From assembly GCF_001467625.1 (NCBI RefSeq), contig NZ_LNYB01000085.1, forward strand, positions 331 through 64,330: a stretch of 64,000 bases of DNA, read 5' to 3'. Each line of letters opens with the position of its first letter. Positions within the stretch are counted from its first letter, which is position 1. The position numbers and the translations under genes are program-made. The DNA is from Legionella feeleii (GTDB lineage: Bacteria > Pseudomonadota > Gammaproteobacteria > Legionellales > Legionellaceae). The notes below the pieces were generated by a model, which worked only from the letters and a program-made list of their open reading frames with translations, made no database searches and was not told the origin of the DNA. Positions 28,374 through 36,972 of this stretch are shown one piece after another.

Positions 28374-28447
28374 GAGCTTTTATCCTGCAATGTTTAGCTA
28401 AGGATAAAGAGCAGCTAAAACAAAAGCAAGATAAAAGCAGCAAGCAT

Positions 28448-29650
28448 TTAGAGCGGAAAAGGGGTATCTGTCACAGTAGGCTTTATAACTGGCGCGCTCA
28501 CTGTGCCTGTTCCTCTCGAAAAGAAACCAGATAAGAGGCTGAAGTAACCAGCAGTTCTAGTGTCAACCACATCATTTACTGGTGATGATGATACCTGAGC
28601 CTGATCAAGCACCGGAGTTAATAGTTTCTGACGAATAGTCTCTGCTGCTTGACGCAGTTCTTGCGAAGAGCCTTTGCCTTGATAGACATTATAACGGTAA
28701 CGCGTAGTTGCAGTATCAACAAGCGGATCGCGATTAAAAGGATTTGTTGCATCTCCTGAAACCCAACTCCAAAGCGTTTCTTTGTCACTTATTTTCGTAT
28801 AAGCAGGGATTGCCTTCCAAACACCTGATTGAAGTTCTTGCTTAACTAACAGGATCGGGTTCTCTATAGCTGTGGCGACAATTAACTCATCATCCAGCTT
28901 ACCTGTTTCAAGTTCATCCAGACGACTGTTAAGATTTGTATATTGTGTCAGAACGGTCGAGAGTTCGCTAATTTTTGCGGCGCTTTCCAGTTCAGCTGGT
29001 GTTAAGGGCTCGAACTTCGTACTTGTGGGGGCAATTTCTAAATCATTATACTCTTGTCGGGTAAGTTTAGCCTTCACATTGGGTTGTGGGTGGTAAAATG
29101 ATCGCTGTAATGCTACCTGAAGGGAGTTGAATGATGAGTTAGGCAGCTCAAAAAAGTCCTGGTTAATTGCCCGGACACTCTCATTTTCTGCGCGCAAATA
29201 ACTAAAAAAGCTAAAGGGAATCTTCCACCATTGTTTAGCAACCTGCACCAAGCCTTTGTTATAACCCTCGGTTAAACCATGAGGAACAGTATAGGCTAAG
29301 TCTTCAATTGCTTTGAGTACTAATCTTACGCTGCCGAGTACTAGTAGGGGGGGAAGGATTAGGCGACTAAGACCAAGCGCCATTACTGTAGTAAAAAGAG
29401 TCAGAGAAAAGCTATGAGTTACTTTATAAGCCCAGAATGCCGCGACTATTGGGACAGCAACTCGAACACATAAGGTAAATGCCAGGAAAGCAAGCGTCAT
29501 AAGCAGGTTCAGAACGAGAGATGTAAGCGAGAATAAAGTAACCCCTGCAATAGCCCCGAAAACTTTATCGAGAAAATTGATCACGGCTTTTCCATTATGT
29601 TCTACTGAATCAAGTACGGGTTGAGCGTATCTCTTTATTGATCCTAGCAT
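28448..29650 (-). CDS. Membrane protein with degenerate U-box-like segment, candidate Dot/Icm effector
   Basis: About 400 aa from ATG 29650 (a GTG at 29683 is possible, but GGGGA precedes the ATG). Residues about 33-115 are strongly hydrophobic with two to four membrane segments. A linker follows, then residues about 262-320 with AIENPILLVKQE, DKETLWSWVSG and NPFNRDPLV. This has the outline of a U-box E3 ligase domain (P..L, basic and Trp helix, NPFxRxPL), but key residues are weak. A PmrA-type box and -10 lie upstream (29750-29782). No homolog is recognised with certainty. Confidence 0.6.
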   Translation of the reverse strand: MLGSIKRYAQPVLDSVEHNGKAVINFLDKVFGAIAGVTLFSLTSLVLNLLMTLAFLAFTLCVRVAVPIVAAFWAYKVTHSFSLTLFTTVMALGLSRLILPPLLVLGSVRLVLKAIEDLAYTVPHGLTEGYNKGLVQVAKQWWKIPFSFFSYLRAENESVRAINQDFFELPNSSFNSLQVALQRSFYHPQPNVKAKLTRQEYNDLEIAPTSTKFEPLTPAELESAAKISELSTVLTQYTNLNSRLDELETGKLDDELIVATAIENPILLVKQELQSGVWKAIPAYTKISDKETLWSWVSGDATNPFNRDPLVDTATTRYRYNVYQGKGSSQELRQAAETIRQKLLTPVLDQAQVSSSPVNDVVDTRTAGYFSLLSGFFSRGTGTVSAPVIKPTVTDTPFPL

Positions 29651-29749
29651 GGTTAATGTCCCCAAGTCATGTACTTCAAGCACAGCATTGTATAAAAAAT
29701 TAGCTAAGAGTGCAAGTATTATTAATTCCCATTCCTTCTAGCGAACCCT

Positions 29750-29782
29750 ATTTTACGTGAAGAAAATTAACGCAATATTAAA
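29750..29782 (-). promoter_or_regulatory. PmrA-like tandem box plus -10 for the 28448-29650 gene
   Basis: On the minus strand TTTAATATT and GTTAATTTT are separated by GC (29763-29782), close to the Legionella PmrA consensus cTTAATatT-N2-cTTAATatT. Seven nt later comes TAAAAT (29750-29755), a good -10. The transcript start would be near 29743, leaving a leader of roughly 93 nt to ATG 29650. Confidence 0.6.
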
Positions 29783-29878
29783 TAATATATTTTTTTATGC
29801 AAAGTGTCCTCCACACAGGACGAAAAAGGGCTGCTCTTACTATACTTTAAATGGAATCGCTGATAGAGGGAGATAACC

Positions 29879-30265
29879 ATGGACTTAACCCTTTTTTTAG
29901 CCCGAGTGATTGGCTGGTATTTTGTGATTATCAGTCTGTATATGTTGTGCTGCCAACAGGCACTAAAGGCAATTATCACCGATATTTTAGGACAGCGGGC
30001 GTTAATGTTCTTTATTGCACTATTAACGGTGATTTTGGGCTTGCTTTTGGTAATAAGTCATAATGTTTGGGTAATGGGTTGGCCCGTGATTATTACTCTA
30101 ATAGCCTGGTTGGTTTTGATCGGGGGAGTTTACCGCCTGATTAATCCGGATTTATTAACAAAAGTAGCGCAATGGTGGTTACGTAACCCTGCTTACCTCA
30201 TTATTGCAGCCATTCTTTATCTGATTATTGGTCTTTACCTTCTTTATAGGGCTTACTTCATTTAA
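29879..30265 (+). CDS. Small four-helix integral membrane protein, unknown function
   Basis: The 128-aa protein consists almost entirely of four hydrophobic segments (about residues 8-28, 42-62, 65-87 and 104-126) with short polar turns such as RLINPDLLTKVAQWW. ATG follows GGGAGAT. I do not recognise a family. It is convergent with trkH, and a bidirectional terminator-like hairpin lies between them. Confidence 0.75.
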   Translation: MDLTLFLARVIGWYFVIISLYMLCCQQALKAIITDILGQRALMFFIALLTVILGLLLVISHNVWVMGWPVIITLIAWLVLIGGVYRLINPDLLTKVAQWWLRNPAYLIIAAILYLIIGLYLLYRAYFI

Positions 30266-30274
30266 GAAGAGCAA

Positions 30275-30302
30275 GCAAAAATGAGATGATTGCTATTTTT
30301 GC
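30275..30302. terminator. Bidirectional terminator between the membrane-protein gene and trkH
   Basis: GCAAAAAT (30275-30282) pairs with ATTTTTGC (30295-30302) around a 12-nt loop. The A-rich and T-rich arms can act on both strands. It overlaps the trkH stop. Confidence 0.5.
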
Positions 30303-31747
30303 CAAAAATGAGGCGAAAAAAGGATAAGAAGAGAAAATATCTCCAAACGGCCTGCGATCATGGAAAAGATAAGCAGCCACTTGCTGGGGGCGCTAAGATC
30401 AGCAAAATTGTCATGGATACTACCTATTCCTGCACCCGCGTTAGATAGCGTTGCGGTAATGGCTGCGAATGAGGTGATCAAATCATTCCCTAAGGCCATA
30501 AATAAAAGTATAAAAGCCGCAAAGAGAGCAATAAACACTGATATAAAGCCCCACATGGATTGTAAAACAGGTTCTGGTAGAGTATGTCTACCAAATTTAA
30601 TGGGGATGATGGCGTGGGGGTGTAGTAAACGCACCATTTCACGTTTACTTTGTTTATAGATCAACAGGGCACGTATGACTTTTACACCGCCGCTAGTTGA
30701 GGTTGCACAGCCGCCAACAATTGATAGCAGCATCAGTAAAAGGGGTACATAAGTCGGCCAGCTATTAAATGGAGCGGAAATAAAACCGGTTGTTGTGGCC
30801 ATTGAAATCACATTAAATAAACTTTTTACCAGAGCGTGCGGATCAGCGGCAAAAAAACCGTACATGACGAGACTGAGCGTTACCAGGCAGCTGGCTGTGA
30901 ATAAAAAAGCGACATAGAGACGAAATTCTTCATCTTGCCAATAATGGATGAAGCTGCGCTTTTTAAAAGCAATAAAATGCAGGGCAAAATTGGTGCCGCC
31001 CAATAACATGAAAAAACAGGCAATTAACTCGATGGCATCGTTTTGATAATAAGCAAAACTATTATCGTGCATCGAAAATCCGCCAGTAGAGACTGTCGTA
31101 AAGCTTTCGCCCAAGGCATCAAACCAATCCATCCCTGCAGCCCAATAGCTCAACATGCAAAGGAACGTTAATAGAACATAAATGAACCATAATGCTTTGG
31201 CGGTCTGGGCAATGCGAGGGGTTAATTTACTATCTTTCATTGGTCCTGGTGTCTCTGCCCTGAACAATTGCATGCCGCCCACGCCTAGCATAGGCAGGAT
31301 GGCTACTGCCAAGACTACAATACCCATACCCCCTAAAAACTGTAATTGTTGGCGATAAAACAAAATGGCATGGGGTAGGCCGTCTAAATGTCTGATAATA
31401 CTTGCCCCAGTCGTTGTAAATCCTGATACCGATTCAAACAGGGCGTCAGTTAAACCATGATTTTCATGGCGAAGAGCGAATATAAATGGTAGGGAAGCGA
31501 AAAAACAAAGGACAAACCAAAATAAGACGACAAGCAGAAAACCATCGCGGATTTTGAGTTCGTGGTGCTGGGTTCTAAAGCACAGCCAAAGTGTACTACC
31601 AGTAACAAACGTACAGGTGAAAGCCGCGACGAAAGGCAGCCAAAAATGTTCATTAAATATCGGATTAATGATGAGTGGTGTTAGCATACTGACGCTAAAC
31701 ATCATTAACAGCAAACCTAAAAGGCGCAGGATGGTTTTAATTTGCAT
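30293..31747 (-). CDS. trkH: Trk potassium uptake channel subunit TrkH
   Basis: The 484-aa inner-membrane protein consists of repeated M1-P-M2 units. Pore-loop signatures include SGFTTTGAS, TVSTGGFS, ATTTGF and TLSNAGAG, the selectivity-filter glycines of the four repeats. It imports K+ and works with the cytoplasmic regulator TrkA encoded just upstream on the same strand, although a palindromic repeat element separates the two by about 240 nt. Confidence 0.96.
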   Translation of the reverse strand: MQIKTILRLLGLLLMMFSVSMLTPLIINPIFNEHFWLPFVAAFTCTFVTGSTLWLCFRTQHHELKIRDGFLLVVLFWFVLCFFASLPFIFALRHENHGLTDALFESVSGFTTTGASIIRHLDGLPHAILFYRQQLQFLGGMGIVVLAVAILPMLGVGGMQLFRAETPGPMKDSKLTPRIAQTAKALWFIYVLLTFLCMLSYWAAGMDWFDALGESFTTVSTGGFSMHDNSFAYYQNDAIELIACFFMLLGGTNFALHFIAFKKRSFIHYWQDEEFRLYVAFLFTASCLVTLSLVMYGFFAADPHALVKSLFNVISMATTTGFISAPFNSWPTYVPLLLMLLSIVGGCATSTSGGVKVIRALLIYKQSKREMVRLLHPHAIIPIKFGRHTLPEPVLQSMWGFISVFIALFAAFILLFMALGNDLITSFAAITATLSNAGAGIGSIHDNFADLSAPSKWLLIFSMIAGRLEIFSLLILFSPHFWQK

Positions 31748-31801
31748 TACTTATTTTAATCTTACCTTGGCCAAATAGAGTGGTTTTGGGCTGATAATCA
31801 T

Positions 31802-31991
31802 AACACCAGGTTGAGGGCAGTGGTCAATAGAGGAATCAGAGACTTCTTTCAAACCTCTACTGCATTGGAGCATCGCTTCGTCGATCCGGTGCTCGAATCC
31901 TCATGTACTGACGTGTACACTGCGGTTCTGCGCGCCGTTTCTCCTTGCGCTGCTCTCACTGCAGCGAGTTTCGAAAGAAGTCTGGTGTTTC
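31802..31991. repeat. Palindromic intergenic repeat (MITE-like), trkA-trkH gap
   Basis: The ends are inverted: AACACCAG at 31802 with CTGGTGTT at 31982, and GACTTCTTTC (31841-31850) with GAAAGAAGTC (31973-31982). The interior holds further small dyads such as TGTACTGACGTGTACA. Two blocks, GTTTCGAAAGAAGTCT and CTGGTGTTTC, recur nearly unchanged at 34541-34561. It carries no transposase. Its right end covers the trkA stop codon. Short ORFs inside it are not genes. Confidence 0.6.
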
Positions 31992-33366
31992 AACTGGTAA
32001 AGGCCAGGTTTACCTGAAATAGCGATTCTACCTGACGGACGTAGCGTTTTTTTAGCAACAGCAAGATGACATGATCATCCGATTCAACCACCAGTTGCGG
32101 ATTTGCCATAAGTAATTTTTCACCTCTTACAACAGCGACAATAGAACAACTGGGAGGTAATTCAATTTCTGATAATTGACGTCCGACAACCTGGGAAGTT
32201 AACTCATCGCCGTGAGTAATCAATTCAATCGTTTCAGCTTCGTCATTTTGTAAACGATACACTTTGATCATGTTCCCACGACGTAATTTGGTGAGAATAC
32301 TGCCGATAGTAATTAATTGCGGAGAAATGGCATGATCAATGGGACTGTCTTCAATAAGTTCCACATAGGCATTGCGATTAACCAAAGCAATGGCATGGCG
32401 TGCCCCCAGACGTTTTGCCTGCAAACAGGACATGATATTAGCTTCATCATCGTTGGTGACAGCGCAGAATACATCGGTAAATTCAATATTTTCACTAACG
32501 AGCAGATCGCGATCGGCAATATCACCTTGCAAAACAGTACCCTTATGCAATTGAGAGGCTAATTTACTGGCATGGGTCAAATTGCGATCAATCACCTTGA
32601 TACGGTATTTTTTTTCCAATGCCTGGGCCAGTTTGGTCCCGATGTGTCCACCACCAGCAATCATAATGCGGCGATTGGGATGGGTATAACGTCCCAGGGC
32701 GATGAGAAGCTGTTGAATTGCCGGGGGCGAGGCCACGAAAAGGACATCATCATCAGCCATAATTTCGCAATCACCCTGTGGGGCAATAGCAATTTTATCG
32801 CGAAAAATCGCAACCACTCGTGTTTCAATGGGCTTTAAATGTTGATAAAGCTGCTCAACAGTTTTACCTACCATCACCCCGTCGGACTGGGGTTTAATAG
32901 TAACCAGTAAAACCTTTCCTTCAGCAAATTCGAGAACCTGGGTAACGCCCGGGTAGTCAATTAAATTTTCAATATGCTCGGTTACCAGTTTTTCTGGGCT
33001 AATACATACATCGACAGGTACATGTTCATTGCAAAATAGTTGTGGGTAATCGTAATAATAGCGCGAGCGGATGCGGGCAATTTTTGTGGGGGTGCGAAAC
33101 AAGCTATAGGCAATTTGGCAGCCCATCATATTAATTTCATCACTATCGGTTACTGCAATTATCATGTCCGCCTGTTCTATACCCGCAGTAATGAGAATAT
33201 TCGGGTGGGCAGCTGAACCCAGTACTGTTTTGATATCAAGCTTATGCTGTAATTCGCGCAAGCGATCCTCATTAAGATCGACCAGCGTGATATCATTATC
33301 TTCGCGAGCCAGATTACGTGCCAGTGTCCCTCCGACCTGCCCAGCCCCTAAAATAACTATACGCAT
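31990..33366 (-). CDS. trkA: Trk system potassium regulatory protein TrkA
   Basis: The 458-aa cytoplasmic protein has two RCK halves, each with a Rossmann NAD-binding TrkA_N domain (IVILGAGQVGGTLARNLA at the start; IMIAGGGHIGTKLAQAL in the middle) followed by a TrkA_C domain. It gates TrkH in response to nucleotides. Its start overlaps the dapF end by 10 nt, so dapF-trkA are coupled; trkH follows beyond a repeat. Confidence 0.97.
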   Translation of the reverse strand: MRIVILGAGQVGGTLARNLAREDNDITLVDLNEDRLRELQHKLDIKTVLGSAAHPNILITAGIEQADMIIAVTDSDEINMMGCQIAYSLFRTPTKIARIRSRYYYDYPQLFCNEHVPVDVCISPEKLVTEHIENLIDYPGVTQVLEFAEGKVLLVTIKPQSDGVMVGKTVEQLYQHLKPIETRVVAIFRDKIAIAPQGDCEIMADDDVLFVASPPAIQQLLIALGRYTHPNRRIMIAGGGHIGTKLAQALEKKYRIKVIDRNLTHASKLASQLHKGTVLQGDIADRDLLVSENIEFTDVFCAVTNDDEANIMSCLQAKRLGARHAIALVNRNAYVELIEDSPIDHAISPQLITIGSILTKLRRGNMIKVYRLQNDEAETIELITHGDELTSQVVGRQLSEIELPPSCSIVAVVRGEKLLMANPQLVVESDDHVILLLLKKRYVRQVESLFQVNLAFTS

Positions 33367-34196
33367 GACATTAATACTCCTTCATAGACGAAGGTTGCAG
33401 GGCCTCTTAGATAGATAGGGCCGTTGATATCCGGCCAATCAACAATCAATTCCCCGCCAGGCAGCGTAATATGAATTTGAGGTGCAAGCTGGTGATAAAG
33501 TCTGCCGATTGCTGCAGCAGCGACCGCACCACTACCACAGGCTTGGGTTTCACCACAGCCACGTTCATAAACGCGTAAACGAATCTGATTGGTGCCAATC
33601 AGTTGCATGAAGCCAGCATTGCATTGCTCGGGAAACAAGGAATGCTCACTAATTTCTTTTCCAAGACGGTCTATTGCTATTTCAGCAAGATTGTTTACGA
33701 CACTGACTGCGTGAGGGTTGCCTACACTTAAGGCATGTACTTGCCAGAGTGTACCGTCGTTGAGTGGTAACGAATATAAAGGGGCTTGCTGTTTTACTTG
33801 CAGAGGAATCGCGTCAGGCACAAGATTAGGTTGTCCCATATTAACGGTAACCGTTTGATCGTCATGCAGTTCCAGGTGCATTTTGGTCGTACAGGTTGCA
33901 ACAGTTATTCTTTTTTTAGTGGTTAAACCATAATGAAAAACAAAACGAGCCAGACAACGGGCGCCATTACCACATTGCCCTACCTCCTGCCCATCCGCAT
34001 TAAAAATGCGATAAAAAAAATCAATGCCTTTTTCTTTGCTGGTTTCAACGAGTAAACATTGGTCAAAACCGACTCCTGTATCACGTTTGGCAAGGAGGGC
34101 AATTTGTTTCGGAGATAAATCGATTTGCTGGCGAATGGCATCGATCACCATGAAGTCATTACCTAAACCGTGCATCTTGGTAAATTGAATAGTCAT
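33357..34196 (-). CDS. dapF: Diaminopimelate epimerase
   Basis: It interconverts LL- and meso-diaminopimelate for lysine and peptidoglycan. From the second ATG (34196) the product is 279 aa, starting MTIQFTKMHGLGNDF like family members; the first ATG (34208) adds four residues. The two catalytic cysteines are in QCGNGARC and RGCGETQACGSGA. It follows lptM and overlaps trkA. Confidence 0.97.
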   Translation of the reverse strand: MTIQFTKMHGLGNDFMVIDAIRQQIDLSPKQIALLAKRDTGVGFDQCLLVETSKEKGIDFFYRIFNADGQEVGQCGNGARCLARFVFHYGLTTKKRITVATCTTKMHLELHDDQTVTVNMGQPNLVPDAIPLQVKQQAPLYSLPLNDGTLWQVHALSVGNPHAVSVVNNLAEIAIDRLGKEISEHSLFPEQCNAGFMQLIGTNQIRLRVYERGCGETQACGSGAVAAAAIGRLYHQLAPQIHITLPGGELIVDWPDINGPIYLRGPATFVYEGVLMSCV

Positions 34197-34224
34197 TTGG
34201 CGGCTCATTAATTAATTGGGGCAA

Positions 34225-34341
34225 CTAGGATTTCTTTGCTGTTTGCGTATCAGTAGGCAGATAGAGAGGGCCTTTTTGCCCGCAAGCTGATAATACCAGA
34301 GATGTCCAAATAATAAGTATAATGGTAAGGAAGCGCATCAT
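34225..34341 (-). CDS. lptM: Small lipoprotein LptM (YifL family)
   Basis: A 38-residue lipoprotein: hydrophobic signal FLTIILIIWTSLV, lipobox LSAC with lipidated C20, then GQKGPLYLP, the motif that defines the LptM/YifL family, an assembly factor of the LptD outer-membrane translocon in E. coli. The short start MMRFL is preferred to the longer upstream ORF because it places the signal at the N-terminus. It precedes dapF, as yifL does in E. coli. Confidence 0.88.
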   Translation of the reverse strand: MMRFLTIILIIWTSLVLSACGQKGPLYLPTDTQTAKKS

Positions 34342-34405
34342 GCATAATCTGCAATAATAAATGACAGAGTATAGTGAATTCATGATGAAAGTGCTATCAG
34401 GGGCG

Positions 34406-34561
34406 GTTGACATTTCTACTATGCCGGCTGAAAAGCGTTGATTTCCTGTGCTTCGCTGCTACGTTACTCTCCTGTGAACGGTGCTGCGATAAACGAAAAT
34501 CAACGCTTGTTGGCTCAAGCCAGCGAAATGTCGACAGACCCTGGTGTTTCGAAAGAGGTCT
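34406..34561. repeat. 130-bp imperfect palindrome with conserved flank (repeat element)
   Basis: GTTGACATTTC (34406-34416) and GAAATGTCGAC (34525-34535) form the outer arms (one mismatch). A perfect 12-bp inner arm, AAGCGTTGATTT (34433-34444), pairs with AAATCAACGCTT (34497-34508). Immediately after lies CTGGTGTTTCGAAAGAGGTCT, shared with the element near 31970-31991. It lies between divergent lptM and the esterase gene. It looks like a non-autonomous mobile or REP-type element. Confidence 0.6.
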
Positions 34562-34611
34562 ATTGCTATAGGGAAGCGCTTTGGTGATAATTTGAGTTTT
34601 TTGTTGGAGCT

Positions 34612-35271
34612 ATGTTGAACGTTTATGTAAAAGAGCCAACACAGCAGGCGAAAGCTTGTATGATTTGGATGCACGGTTTAGGCGCTGATTCCTCGGATAT
34701 GATGGGGTTAGTTGAACAATTGCCCCTTGGTGATGTAGCACTTCGCCATGTTTTTATTGATGCGCCAGTCCGGCCGGTTACTATCAATAATGGTATGTCG
34801 ATGCGTGCTTGGTACAATATTCTTGGTATGCAACTGACCGATCGTGAAGATCAAGAAGGTATTTTGGCTTCGCAAAACTACATTCGCCAGATTGTTGATG
34901 CCCAGATTGACCAAGGCTTTTCGACCAATCAAATTATGTTGGCTGGCTTTTCTCAAGGTGGGGCAATGGCTTTATATACGGCCTTAAATCTGACAACACC
35001 GCTTGCTGGGGTTGTGGCTCTATCTGCTTATTTGCTATTGGCAACTCAGTGCAAACCCGTTCTTGCTAAAAATACACCACTGTTTCTTGCTGGCGGACAA
35101 TATGATTCTGTTGTTTCACCTGTCTGGACTAAGCAAACAGCGGCCTGGTTAACCGCAACAGGGTATAAAAACTTAACCTTTAATGAATATCCAATTGATC
35201 ATGCTATCTGTGCCGAGGAAATCGCTGATTTGGCTCGTTGGATCAGAACCCAAGTAAAAGGAGACTTTTGA
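34612..35271 (+). CDS. Carboxylesterase/phospholipase, alpha/beta hydrolase (YpfH/EstB type)
   Basis: The 219-aa serine esterase has an oxyanion region WMHGLGADSSD, a nucleophile elbow GFSQG (Ser near residue 113), Asp in GGQYDSVVS and His in PIDHAI. The size and motifs are those of the acyl-protein-thioesterase-like lysophospholipase/carboxylesterase family. Its TGA overlaps the ratA ATG (TGATG). Confidence 0.92.
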   Translation: MLNVYVKEPTQQAKACMIWMHGLGADSSDMMGLVEQLPLGDVALRHVFIDAPVRPVTINNGMSMRAWYNILGMQLTDREDQEGILASQNYIRQIVDAQIDQGFSTNQIMLAGFSQGGAMALYTALNLTTPLAGVVALSAYLLLATQCKPVLAKNTPLFLAGGQYDSVVSPVWTKQTAAWLTATGYKNLTFNEYPIDHAICAEEIADLARWIRTQVKGDF

Positions 35272-35705
35272 TGACTGTTGTAAAAAAATCCCGTGTGGTT
35301 CCTTTTACATGTGAGCAAATGTATGGCCTGGTTAATAATGTCGAGCAGTATGCCGAGTTTTTACCTTATTGCGCACAAAGCCTGGTACATCATCGCGATG
35401 AGGATGAAGTACAGGCAACCTTAGTTATTTCAGCGGCTGGAATGAGTAAATCATTTACTACTCGTAACCGTCTGCAGGCAAACAAGATGATTGAAATTCG
35501 TTTGGTCGATGGGCCCTTTAGCCATTTGGAAGGTTTTTGGCGTTTTGATGAAGTTCCGGAAGGTTGTAAAGTGTCATTTGATTTGGAATTTGAATTTGCC
35601 GGCCGTATGTTTTCAATGCTTTTAGGTCCAGTCTTTGAACAAGTTACCGACAAAATGGTAGATGCCTTTTGCGATCGCGCTGAGATGCTTTATGGTAAAC
35701 GTTGA
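35271..35705 (+). CDS. ratA: RatA/COQ10-like START-domain protein
   Basis: The 144-aa helix-grip (polyketide cyclase/START-like) protein has ARVVPF-like opening VVPFTCEQMYGLVNNVEQYAEFLPYC and EGFWRFDEV later. In E. coli RatA was described as blocking 70S assembly; the wider family binds ubiquinone-type lipids (COQ10). It is linked to ratB with a 14-nt overlap, as in E. coli. Confidence 0.9.
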   Translation: MTVVKKSRVVPFTCEQMYGLVNNVEQYAEFLPYCAQSLVHHRDEDEVQATLVISAAGMSKSFTTRNRLQANKMIEIRLVDGPFSHLEGFWRFDEVPEGCKVSFDLEFEFAGRMFSMLLGPVFEQVTDKMVDAFCDRAEMLYGKR

Positions 35706-35964
35706 AATTGTTTATATAGCCGCTGATCAGGCAACCATACAATTAAAACTCGCTTTACAAGCGGGAGCAACGGTTGCGGATGCACTTAAGGAGTCAGGTA
35801 TTTTTGAGACTCATCCAGAGGTGCAAACGTTGCCGATAGGGATTTTTACCAAACGTGTTGCGATGGATACGGTATTAAAACCAGGCGATCGCCTTGAAAT
35901 TTACAGGCATTTAACTTTGGACCCAAAAGAGAAAAGAAGACAACGCGCCAAGGCAAAAGATTAA
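35692..35964 (+). CDS. ratB: RnfH/RatB ubiquitin-fold protein
   Basis: The 90-aa beta-grasp protein starts MVNVEIVYIAADQ and contains FTKRVAMDTVLKPGDRLEIYRHL, the family signature. The ATG at 35692 lies inside ratA in another frame. It usually accompanies ratA and bamE, as here. Confidence 0.9.
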   Translation: MVNVEIVYIAADQATIQLKLALQAGATVADALKESGIFETHPEVQTLPIGIFTKRVAMDTVLKPGDRLEIYRHLTLDPKEKRRQRAKAKD

Positions 35965-35994
35965 CTCGATATCTAATACGCTTACGTGAGCGGA

Positions 35995-36034
35995 ATCCAG
36001 TGCTGCCTTGGCCTTGGCCTTGGCAGCACTGGAT
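35995..36034. repeat. Strong 13-bp hairpin between ratB and bamE
   Basis: ATCCAGTGCTGCC (35995-36007) pairs perfectly with GGCAGCACTGGAT (36022-36034). The 14-nt loop is itself a short repeat of TTGGCC. It lies between convergent genes but no T-run follows. It may be a REP-like stabiliser or a Rho-independent element lacking the usual tract. Confidence 0.5.
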
Positions 36035-36041
36035 ACAATAT

Positions 36042-36356
36042 TTATGGATGATGCTCAATACGCGATAACACGCCATGAGAAAAATATAAGCTTAAGTTGC
36101 GTACGCGCAGGGCATTGCCGCCTTTACGCCAGGTATAGGCGTAGTCCCAGCGCTCATTGTTAAAAGTGGGGCTTAGTAAACTTGTGCCCATGAGAATTGC
36201 AACGTCATGTTTACTCATACCTAGTCTTAAACGTTCAACTTTGCTTTGGGGTAATAAATTACCTTGTTGCACAATCCGTCTCGAAAAATCATAGTCCGCG
36301 CAGTGGGTAAGTGTTAAGGTTAACGCGATACTAATGAGAATGGTTCTAATTCGCAT
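36042..36356 (-). CDS. bamE: Outer membrane assembly lipoprotein BamE (SmpA/OmlA)
   Basis: From ATG 36356 the product is 104 aa: signal peptide RTILISIALTLTLTHC with lipobox cysteine, then QGNLLPQSKVERLRLGMSKHDV and ILMGTSLL, the BamE core. It belongs to the Bam complex for beta-barrel insertion. The longer upstream ORF would bury the signal peptide and is rejected. It is divergent from fur, as is usual in gammaproteobacteria. Confidence 0.95.
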   Translation of the reverse strand: MRIRTILISIALTLTLTHCADYDFSRRIVQQGNLLPQSKVERLRLGMSKHDVAILMGTSLLSPTFNNERWDYAYTWRKGGNALRVRNLSLYFSHGVLSRIEHHP

Positions 36357-36451
36357 TTTTTTGCCTGTCGTGAAAAATTTCGCCATAATAGCATGCCATC
36401 CATAGAAAGACACCTGATCAAAGGTGTTGAATATCACGCAGAGGAGTGCTT

Positions 36452-36868
36452 GTGGAAGAGAGCCAGCAATTAAAAGACGCCGGATTAAAGATCACGATGC
36501 CCCGCTTGAAAGTATTACAGATTTTAGAGCAATCACGAGATCATCATTTAAGTGCAGAGAGTGTATACAAAGCGTTACTGGATATGGGGGAGGATGTTGG
36601 TTTGGCAACAGTTTATCGTGTGCTCACGCAGTTTGAAGCGGCTGGTTTGGTTGCCCGCCATAATTTTGAAGGTGGTCATTCGGTATTTGAACTCAGCCAA
36701 GGGGAGCATCATGACCATTTGGTTTGTGTAAAATGCGGCAGGGTAGAAGAATTTATTGATGAAACTATCGAACAACGGCAACGTATGATTGCAGAGAAAG
36801 CCAATTTTAAAATGACAGACCATGCTTTGAATATTTATGGGTTATGTCCAAATTGCCAGACGCTTTAG
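36452..36868 (+). CDS. fur: Ferric uptake regulator Fur
   Basis: The 138-aa product starts at GTG 36452 (MEESQQLKDAGLKITMPR) after GAGGAG. It has a winged-helix domain with DVGLATVYRVLTQFEAAGLV and the metal-site HHDHLVCVKCGRVEEF segment. The C-terminal CPNC completes a second cysteine pair. Fur represses iron-uptake genes and in Legionella affects virulence traits. Confidence 0.97.
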   Translation: MEESQQLKDAGLKITMPRLKVLQILEQSRDHHLSAESVYKALLDMGEDVGLATVYRVLTQFEAAGLVARHNFEGGHSVFELSQGEHHDHLVCVKCGRVEEFIDETIEQRQRMIAEKANFKMTDHALNIYGLCPNCQTL

Positions 36869-36905
36869 CGAGTTAATGAAAAATCATTAAGACAAATGTT
36901 TATAT

Positions 36906-36939
36906 TTTAAGCTTTACTTAAGCTTTAGTATGTTATGCT
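36906..36939 (+). promoter_or_regulatory. PmrA-like tandem box plus -10 for the 36973 gene
   Basis: TTTAAGCTT and CTTAAGCTT, separated by TA (36906-36925), match YTTAAK-N5-YTTAAK exactly. TATGCT follows after 8 nt (36934-36939). Transcription would start near 36945, which favours ATG 36973 over GTG 36940 as the translation start. Confidence 0.65.
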
Positions 36940-36972
36940 GTGGCATTAAAAATAATCAACCGGTATCAAATT

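Noticed and set aside
31811..32017. 68-codon ORF in the trkA-trkH gap
   Set aside because: It lies inside the palindromic repeat element and runs antisense into trkA; not a gene.
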